Assembly: GCA_021850405.1 (NCBI GenBank)
Contig: JAJZMA010000252.1
Location: 1 to 9,712, forward strand
DNA length: 9,712 nt
Direction: 5' to 3'
Origin: a bacterium
Lineage (GTDB): Bacteria; Chloroflexota; Dormibacteria; Aeolococcales; Aeolococcaceae
Position 1 is the stretch's first letter; every line of letters begins with the position of its first letter. The notes below the pieces were generated by a model. The model had not been told where the DNA came from. It did not search any database and saw nothing but the letters and a program-made list of their open reading frames with translations. Position numbers and translations under genes: made by a program. Shown piece by piece: positions 4,847 to 9,712 of this stretch.

Positions 4847-7117
4847 CTATCCCTCCGAACCGGGTCTAATTCTCCTGGCCGCGACACTATAGACACAAGC
4901 AAGGGAGCCAAGGAGAACAAGAACAAGCCCGAGCCCATACACTGGGGTGACCGCTCCAGTGGAAGGAACCGGAACCTGCGTAGTCGATATGCCTAGGACC
5001 TCCACAGTAAGTGAATCTGTTCCAACCGACTTCCCCTGTGCATTCACGATCTCGTAGACAAAGGTCAATCTGCCGGAAAACCCAGGGGCCGGGGTAATAG
5101 TCAACTGGCCCGTGCGGCTATCGAGCGTGATATTTGCTTCCGTTGTTGGAATACTCGGTGAGACGAGGAGATACGTGAACGGACCGCCTACGCGTGGTGC
5201 AGCAAGCGAAAGAGTCAACGACCCTCCAGCACTCACGCTCTGTGTTTGACTGCTTTGAAAGGAGGACGTTGAGGATAGCGACGCTGACGTCGTCACTGTA
5301 ATGCTGTTTGTGGCCGTGTAGCCCGTGGCGTCAATAATCTTGTAGGAAAACGTATCAGCACCCGTCCATCCAATAGCTGGTGTATAGGTGAACGCACCGG
5401 CTTTAGTGAATGTGACTGAGCCGTGAGAGGGGCTGCCAACGCTAAGAACGCTTATTGAGGTGCCCGTATCTCCCGTTAGAAGCCCAGGAGCCGGGACAGA
5501 TAGAACTGAGCCTGCAACCGCGGAATATGTGTGTAGAGCGGCCACGGGGTAGACGGCAAGTTCTACCGAGCCTGTGGCGGTCCTGCCATATGAGTCGGTA
5601 ATCACATAAGTAAAGGAATCATTGCCTGAATACGATGTGTCAGGAGTGTAGGTGAATGCGCCGTTGGCTGCCATGGACACCTTTCCATGCGACGGTGCAG
5701 TATAGGATGTCACCGTAACCGAAGAACCAGTGTCGCCGGCGAGAGGACCAGGTGCCGCGACAGACAACGAGGAATTTGCATCAAGGCGATATGAAGCCGT
5801 ACTAGTGGTAGGAGCGGCTGCAACGTTAACGTATTCGGAATCAACTGCTGGCGAAGAACTTGAGGTGCTGTCGCCAACTGTGTAGCTACCAACACCGCCG
5901 GTAATGGATGTCTTGTACACGCCAGAAGTACTTGGATAATTAAGGGTAAATGTGAATTTGGACGTACCTGGAACCCCCGCCACTTCAGCCGGTACGGTCC
6001 ACGTTCCCGGCCACACAAGAGACTTGCCGGATTGGCTTGGGTCAGACTGACCCACACCATTAAAGGTGGTGCTCCCGGGGACATAGACTGGCGTGCCCGG
6101 AGAAGCAGGCAGAGCCGCAGCGATTTGATCCAGCGATGCTGATTCGCCGCCTGAATTGGAGATAGTGACTGTAATTGTGGACGTGCCCCCACTGCCGCCC
6201 AGCGAGCCAGGAGAAGATGATGTCTGCACGGAAAGCGTGTTCGATGTAGGAGACAGGGGTTGAAGCGCAGTATACGTGCTGCTACTCGTATCTGTATGTT
6301 TTACCTGCGTACCGCTGGAAATATGGCTCACGGGGCTTACGGATGTTGGGGCTGTCGTCGAGCCGTCTGATACAAACGTGGCGGTCACCGAATAGTTGCC
6401 GCCCGTCTCTGCCGTTGTATACGATGAGTGATCAAAGGTGACGCCGTTGATGGTCATGTTCACATCCTTGAGCCGGAAAACATCTGCTGGCCAGTTGGCA
6501 AATGTGGCAGGTGTTGTAGCAAAGATATTAGCCGCACCTATGGTACCGGTCGCCCCTGAGTAGGTAATTGTCAAAACGCCCCCAATTTCAGGAGGAGTGG
6601 GCCCAGACACAACAGACGTTACCTTGTTGGCAGACGCTGCGATGTCTGTGGATGCTGTCAACGAGAACGTCTGAGCGCACAATGGCGAAGGGGCCAGGGA
6701 CGGAATGGTGTCATAGAGATCTATGTTATGCGTTTCCGCGGTAGACGTCGAACCAGCAGCATTAAGGTAGAACCATGCCCAGGTTGTAGCCCCAGATGCC
6801 AGCGGCCCAATGTGGTATATGCCATTCTCATTCGGGGCAAGGGATATTTCAGGACCCGAAAAGTTTTGTGCCTGAGCCCAGAGGTCGCTGTAATTTGAAC
6901 CGCTTGTATTTGTTATCTGGATCCCTTCATACATGCCCGTGAGTTGCGGAGAGGAAGCCAGGTCCAGGTACATGATGCTCGACGAAACACGGGTAAGTGT
7001 CGCAACCGATGGCGGGCAGACCGTACTGGCAAGGACAGGGGAAGGGGGTACGGTCAGAGCGGCCAGAAACAACAAGGACAGGAGTGCTGAACCCAGGGCG
7101 ATGGCGGCGTGTCGCAT
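4847..7117 (-). CDS. Secreted Ig/cadherin-like repeat surface protein with sortase-like C-terminus
   Basis: This is a large exported surface protein of 756 aa. Residues 1-30 form a signal peptide (MRHAAIALGS, then a hydrophobic core, then PVLAS). The frame is open to 7264, but that extension masks the signal peptide, so ATG 7117 is chosen. Residues 31-165 form a beta-rich domain with two Cys (34 and 147) that may form a disulfide. Residues 170-300 are a second Ser/Thr-rich beta region. Residues 312-430 resemble a DUF11-type domain (TITVTISNSGG). Two similar repeats follow (443-522 and 530-610), each with GDTG near the start, then SPSHG or APSHG, GAFTYTP and (N/T)G.D.F.Y.I.D..G, the pattern of cadherin-like/Big_9 bacterial domains. 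A third, divergent copy spans 628-708. The end has VPSTG (717-721), a hydrophobic helix (about 725-746) and ARRIR. Spot-counted GC is nearer 53% than its neighbours' 60%. Adhesion or a surface-layer role is inferred. Confidence 0.85.
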   Translation of the reverse strand: MRHAAIALGSALLSLLFLAALTVPPSPVLASTVCPPSVATLTRVSSSIMYLDLASSPQLTGMYEGIQITNTSGSNYSDLWAQAQNFSGPEISLAPNENGIYHIGPLASGATTWAWFYLNAAGSTSTAETHNIDLYDTIPSLAPSPLCAQTFSLTASTDIAASANKVTSVVSGPTPPEIGGVLTITYSGATGTIGAANIFATTPATFANWPADVFRLKDVNMTINGVTFDHSSYTTAETGGNYSVTATFVSDGSTTAPTSVSPVSHISSGTQVKHTDTSSSTYTALQPLSPTSNTLSVQTSSSPGSLGGSGGTSTITVTISNSGGESASLDQIAAALPASPGTPVYVPGSTTFNGVGQSDPSQSGKSLVWPGTWTVPAEVAGVPGTSKFTFTLNYPSTSGVYKTSITGGVGSYTVGDSTSSSSPAVDSEYVNVAAAPTTSTASYRLDANSSLSVAAPGPLAGDTGSSVTVTSYTAPSHGKVSMAANGAFTYTPDTSYSGNDSFTYVITDSYGRTATGSVELAVYPVAALHTYSAVAGSVLSVPAPGLLTGDTGTSISVLSVGSPSHGSVTFTKAGAFTYTPAIGWTGADTFSYKIIDATGYTATNSITVTTSASLSSTSSFQSSQTQSVSAGGSLTLSLAAPRVGGPFTYLLVSPSIPTTEANITLDSRTGQLTITPAPGFSGRLTFVYEIVNAQGKSVGTDSLTVEVLGISTTQVPVPSTGAVTPVYGLGLVLVLLGSLACVYSVAARRIRPGSEG

Positions 7118-7125
7118 ACCAGTAG

Positions 7126-7131
7126 ACGTTA
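7126..7131 (-). promoter_or_regulatory. Candidate -10 element of the surface protein gene
   Basis: On the - strand TAACGT lies 8 nt before ATG 7117 and fits TANNNT; no SD is present. Transcription would start at or beside the start codon. No convincing -35 hexamer is seen. Confidence 0.25.
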
Positions 7132-7628
7132 CAGCATATGTACCGGCGTTGTATGCAGATGCTCTATTGTCACATGTCAGGGGCAAAAGCCTGGTTGTGG
7201 GGAAACACTGCAAACTGGCGCGGCACTTTTTGAGTGCTGCATGGGGACCTGGTGTCCGTCGCACCAGGACCGTACCCCCCGTCTACTGGACTATGTCGAA
7301 TTACACTTAGTAAAGAGCCACAGGGGAACGGCGCCCCTCGCTAAATGGCGGCGGGCAGGTGCTTCACTCGCCATCAGGGTTGCTACAGGTTTTTTGGGGA
7401 GATGCCGCGCCCGCGTGAGCGCGCACGCTGGCCCGGCCCCTGAAGACCGGATAGTCATCGGAAAAAGTCCCAGCATGGTTCCGCCGCTTTTATGCCACCC
7501 CTTCCTGGGGAGCAGGCTTCGGAGGCGACCCCGCCCAGTCAAACTATCAGGGATCGCTATTGCCTCCTGGCAGGCAGGCTCTCGGACGTAACCATCAGGG
7601 GCGACCCCATCCTAACCCGGCCCGGAAT

Positions 7629-7642
7629 ATGCAGCGCTGCAT
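7629..7642. repeat. 14-bp perfect palindrome, candidate operator
   Basis: ATGCAGCGCTGCAT is perfectly symmetrical. Its left arm, with the preceding T, contains TATGCAG, the same word repeated near both flanking genes. A site for a dimeric regulator is the simplest reading. A 14-bp palindrome is expected by chance about 0.6 times in 9.7 kb, so it is not significant on its own. Confidence 0.4.
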
Positions 7643-7680
7643 CGAGGCACCCTGGCCAGGACAGGTGGAACGCAGGCTCT

Positions 7681-7720
7681 ATATCAGCACACCCGTACGC
7701 ACAATATTGTCGTGATATCA
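7681..7720. repeat. Cluster of short palindromes in an AT-rich patch
   Basis: Within 40 bp there are CGTACG (7694-7699), the perfect 10-bp palindrome ACAATATTGT (7701-7710) and TGATATCA (7713-7720). ATATCA (7681-7686) and TGATAT (7713-7718) also form an inverted pair around the centre. This may be a protein-binding site or a small RNA fold; no flanking gene start is close. Confidence 0.3.
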
Positions 7721-7786
7721 GTCACTCCACCGAACCTGAACTGCGCCAGCCCATGCCATCACTGCATCGCTCCTAGCTGGAGAAGG

Positions 7787-7966
7787 CTATAGGCTGCGCC
7801 CCTCGCGACCATGGTCCTTCCTGGAAGCAGTGCGCCGCTCCCGGATTCTCTCTATCGTCGGCCCGAGCAGGTCCTCCCGCTCTGCCGCCGGAATGCGCGA
7901 ACCAGCCCGCCTCTGGATATGTGCCACAGAACGAACCAGATCCCATTGTGAGCCAGAATCATCCAT
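7787..7966 (-). CDS. Possible small charged protein (59 aa), doubtful
   Basis: The frame from ATG 7966 encodes a polar protein beginning MDDSGSQWDLVRSVAHIQRR, with a strongly charged second half (EREDLLGPTIERIRERR). The C-terminal half could form an amphipathic helix and its codons are moderately GC-rich in third position. Against it: no SD, no TANNNT close to the start, an in-frame upstream ATG at 8008, and overlap with other equally long chance frames. I know of no matching family. It is included because it is the only frame in this spacer with a protein-like look. Confidence 0.15.
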   Translation of the reverse strand: MDDSGSQWDLVRSVAHIQRRAGSRIPAAEREDLLGPTIERIRERRTASRKDHGREGRSL

Positions 7967-8060
7967 GTGGGCATCGTCGCAAACACATCCTGGATGTGCA
8001 AGCGGCATAACAGGTTCGGTGCGCCTGGGTCACTGAACCGTTGCATCCACTGGTAAACGG

Positions 8061-8084
8061 GTATGCAGGTATGCAGGTATGCAG
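8061..8084 (+). repeat. Triple 8-bp tandem repeat GTATGCAG
   Basis: Three exact head-to-tail copies of GTATGCAG occupy 8061-8084, followed by a degenerate GCACGC. The same octamer occurs once more at 7151-7158, close upstream of the surface protein gene. An 8-bp period keeps copies off the same helix face, so slippage or a repeated binding site are both possible. Confidence 0.7.
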
Positions 8085-8188
8085 GCACGCTCGCACTCTG
8101 GGACCTGGTCCCGCCCTGCCGGGCTTGTGCCTCTATGCGTCGTGCAGGCGGCTGCCACGCAGGGGTTCGCCTCCCCAGCCTGGAGCTG

Positions 8189-8194
8189 TACCAT
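8189..8194 (+). promoter_or_regulatory. Candidate -10 element of the TPR gene
   Basis: TACCAT lies 8 nt before ATG 8203 and fits TANNNT. TTCGCC (8166-8171) stands 17 nt upstream as a weak -35. The only SD-like bases (GGAG at 8182) are too far from the ATG, so a leaderless transcript is plausible. Confidence 0.3.
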
Positions 8195-8202
8195 TTACAA
8201 AA

Positions 8203-9261
8203 ATGAGCGACGCACCGCCACCTCCCTCCCCACTGCAGGAAGGCACCGAGCTAATGCAGGCAGGCAGGTTTAATGACGCCCTCCCCCTGCTCGAAAAAGC
8301 CACAGCCGAGCAGCCCACCAATGGTGCTCCGCAAGTACTCCTTGCCGCCTGCCTCATAAAGCTAGGGCGCCCCACCGAGGCGCTCACGGTTGCGAGCAGG
8401 GCAGTGCAGATAGCCCCGACACAGACCCGGGCACACGTGGTGCACTCTCAGGCACTGTCTGCATCGGGGCGCCATGAAGACGCCCTGCGAGCAGCCGATG
8501 CGGCCGCCCGCTTCGGACCCCGGGATCTGGATGCCCTGGTGCGTCAGTGCGATGCCCACCTGGCCCTGGGCCATGCCATGGATGCACTATCCATAGCCGA
8601 CTCCATTCTGGAAATCCACCCGAATGCACCAGCTGCCCACATCGCTGTTTCCCGGGCAGCCCTTGCATATGGCAATGGTCTGGTCGCAGAGCGTCACGCG
8701 AGAAAGGCTGTGGAACTGGCCCCGGACGACCCAGCGGGTCAGCTTCAGCTCGCCCGGGCACTGGAGGCACAAACCCGCATGGGGGCTGCTGCCAAGGCAG
8801 CGTCCCAGGCAGTGTCACTCTCGGGAGAGAGCGATGGCGAGGCAAGGACCTACCATTTTCTCCTGATACGGAAACGACGACTGGCAATACTGCCCATATT
8901 CCTTATCCCTGCCCTTGCCCTGGGAATAAGCAACCAGACTGGACAGCCATTCCCCGGGTGGGCCCTGCTTATTGCGGGCCTCGCTTTCGCGGCAGCGGTT
9001 GCGTACTGGGCCTATGGATGGTTCACTCTCACGCAGAACGACCACCTACTGTATGCTGAGGAGCGCGCCAGCTGGGATCAGCAGCATCACAACCTTGAAA
9101 AGTCAATTGTCGCTACGGCTATATCTGCCGTGGCTGGAGCGGTAATTGCCGCTGTAGACAGGCCCCTGCTCGTCCCTGTTGTCATCGCCTTTGCTGGATG
9201 CATCCTGTTCATGCGCCAGCAACTTGGCCAATTCCTGCGAAAATTTGCCCAGAGAAATTAA
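8203..9261 (+). CDS. TPR-repeat protein with four C-terminal membrane helices
   Basis: The protein has 352 aa. Residues 9-212 form about six tetratricopeptide repeats of 34 residues; clear examples are LQEGTELMQAGRFNDALPLL at the start and AERHARKAVELAPDD (162-176). TPRs bind partner proteins in a superhelical groove. The C-terminal third holds four hydrophobic helices (about 226-243, 252-274, 300-317, 321-337) and a basic tail ending FLRKFAQRN. With no signal peptide, the TPR domain is probably cytosolic and anchored by the membrane domain. ATG 8203 is chosen although the frame is open to 8041: the extension is Cys/Arg/Pro-rich, reads through the GTATGCAG tandem and does not look like protein. 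The N-terminus (SDAPPPPSP) is Pro-rich. The stop codon is one base from the stop of the convergent malic enzyme gene. TPR assignment is firm; the partner and role are unknown. Confidence 0.85.
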   Translation: MSDAPPPPSPLQEGTELMQAGRFNDALPLLEKATAEQPTNGAPQVLLAACLIKLGRPTEALTVASRAVQIAPTQTRAHVVHSQALSASGRHEDALRAADAAARFGPRDLDALVRQCDAHLALGHAMDALSIADSILEIHPNAPAAHIAVSRAALAYGNGLVAERHARKAVELAPDDPAGQLQLARALEAQTRMGAAAKAASQAVSLSGESDGEARTYHFLLIRKRRLAILPIFLIPALALGISNQTGQPFPGWALLIAGLAFAAAVAYWAYGWFTLTQNDHLLYAEERASWDQQHHNLEKSIVATAISAVAGAVIAAVDRPLLVPVVIAFAGCILFMRQQLGQFLRKFAQRN

Positions 9262-9264
9262 TTT
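9255..9264. terminator. AT-rich palindrome across two convergent stop codons
   Basis: AAATTAATTT is a perfect 10-bp palindrome spanning both stops (9259-9261 on +, 9263-9265 on -). GAGAA (9252-9256) and TTCTC (9270-9274) could pair around it as a weak stem. It may help stop transcription in both directions, but the stem is short and AT-rich, so support is low. Confidence 0.25.
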
Positions 9265-9712
9265 AATGCTTCTCGGTGGAGAGCACTTTCCTGACTGCCT
9301 GCGCTATAGCGACCGGCACGAGAGGATCCAGCAGGGACGGCATGAGATAGTCGGTTGCGAGTGAATCGCTCGGCACAACTTCAGAGAGCGCCTGGGCAAC
9401 GGCAAGCATGACCGCTACACTTACCCTGCGGGCACGGCAGTCCAGAAGCCCCCGGAAAAGGCCCGGAAAAACAAGGCCGTTATTGATCTGGTTCGGATAG
9501 TCGGACCGTCCAGTAGCAACAATTTGTGCCAGGTCGCCTATCTCGGATGGATGAATCTCCGGATCTGGATTGGCCAGCGCGAAGACGATCCGGGGAGCCC
9601 GCATCGAGGCAACCATCTCCCGGCTCACAAGCCCACCTGCGCTGGTGCCTATGAGAACGTCAGCGTCCTCCATTGCCTCGGCAAGCCCACCCACCACAGC
9701 GCGCGGGTTGAG
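9263..9712 (-). CDS. Malic enzyme, C-terminal part (5' partial)
   Basis: Malic enzyme oxidatively decarboxylates malate to pyruvate and CO2, reducing NAD(P)+, in the cytosol; it links the TCA cycle to pyruvate and NADPH supply. Only the last 149 codons are in the window and the frame is open to the right edge. The visible part is the later NAD(P)-binding domain: EDADVLIGTSAGGLVSREMV (16-34), IVFALANPDPEI (42-53), then the highly conserved IVATGRSDYPNQINN (64-78) and FPGLFRGLLDCRARRVS (82-98), which hold active-site Asn residues of the family. The protein ends about 70 residues after this block, as expected for the short bacterial form (maeB/ytsJ-like, without a phosphotransacetylase fusion at this end). 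The GTG at 9697 is internal, not the start. The stop lies one base from that of the TPR gene. Cofactor preference cannot be told from this part. Confidence 0.93.
   Translation of the reverse strand, partial: LNPRAVVGGLAEAMEDADVLIGTSAGGLVSREMVASMRAPRIVFALANPDPEIHPSEIGDLAQIVATGRSDYPNQINNGLVFPGLFRGLLDCRARRVSVAVMLAVAQALSEVVPSDSLATDYLMPSLLDPLVPVAIAQAVRKVLSTEKH

Larger units (their letters stand above)
7118..8202. other. Long divergent intergenic region without a convincing gene
   Basis: These 1,085 nt separate two divergent genes. Open frames exist on both strands but look like chance: no SD, odd compositions rich in Arg, Cys, Trp and Pro, and mutual overlap. The best of a weak set is a - strand frame of 59 aa starting at ATG 7966. 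I find no tRNA or rRNA and no riboswitch, SRP RNA or tmRNA core that I recognise. The region does hold short ordered sequence: a 14-bp palindrome, a cluster of smaller palindromes, five TATGCAG words and a triple 8-bp tandem. Also seen are GGCGACCCC at about 7524 and 7601 and three spaced ATCAGGG words. It could be a regulatory region, an unrecognised non-coding RNA, or a decayed gene. Confidence 0.6.

Noticed and set aside
4342..4869. A + strand open frame of 175 codons
   Set aside because: It overlaps the end of the membrane protein gene in another frame and runs through the entire tRNA; the product is Arg/Cys/Trp-rich and has no family look.
7118..7264. Upstream extension of the surface protein
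   Set aside because: It would bury the obvious signal peptide that begins at ATG 7117.
7399..7434. GC-rich stem around GCGTG/CACGC as an RNA gene
   Set aside because: Only 5 bp of certain pairing in a GC-rich stretch; no recognisable RNA family core.
8061..8090. CRISPR-like array
   Set aside because: The unit is 8 bp with no spacers, and no cas gene is present.
8041..8202. Upstream extension of the TPR protein
   Set aside because: The residues translate the GTATGCAG tandem and a Cys/Arg-rich stretch; no repeat or motif is gained.

Overview
The window is bacterial, with GC around 60% on spot-counted lines. Evidence for this is Shine-Dalgarno (SD) sequences of the AGGAGG type before two genes, a tRNA-Thr(CGU) with encoded CCA, and bacterial families throughout (ArsR-like regulator, ABC-2 exporter, short malic enzyme). 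The phylum is not fixed. Several genes lack an SD but have a TANNNT hexamer 6-8 nt before the start, the pattern of leaderless mRNAs. Together with a sortase-like C-terminus on one surface protein this suggests an Actinomycetota, Deinococcota or Chloroflexota type of organism. That is an inference, not a diagnosis.

Left part (1-1150): the 3' part of a winged-helix ArsR-like regulator on + runs off the left edge. It converges on a 164-aa soluble protein on - that I do not recognise, with an imperfect GC-rich hairpin between the two. A divergent spacer of about 200 nt carries candidate promoters for the - gene and for the + operon to its right.

Centre left (1151-4756, +): a tightly packed operon encodes an isoprenylcysteine carboxyl methyltransferase-like membrane protein, an ABC ATPase and an ABC-2 permease. 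The genes overlap by 13 and 17 nt, so they are probably translated together, and the ATPase and permease should form one exporter. After a 195-nt gap with a hairpin comes a 230-aa membrane protein of unknown function with a near-perfect SD. Then come another hairpin and tRNA-Thr.

Centre right (4847-7117, -): a 756-aa secreted surface protein with a signal peptide, a beta-rich serine/threonine-rich ectodomain, two or three cadherin/Ig-like repeats, and a C-terminal VPSTG motif plus membrane helix plus basic tail.

Right part (7118-9712): a divergent, apparently non-coding spacer of 1,085 nt holds a 14-bp perfect palindrome, a palindrome cluster and repeated TATGCAG words, including a triple 8-bp tandem. 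To its right lies a 352-aa TPR protein with four C-terminal membrane helices (+). Its stop codon is one base from the stop codon of a malic enzyme gene on -, whose 5' part lies beyond the window.

I found no transposase, CRISPR array, phage gene, rRNA or known riboswitch. The most interesting items are the large palindrome-rich spacer, the sortase-like surface protein, the methyltransferase/exporter coupling and the apparent leaderless promoters. None of them proves a new system.
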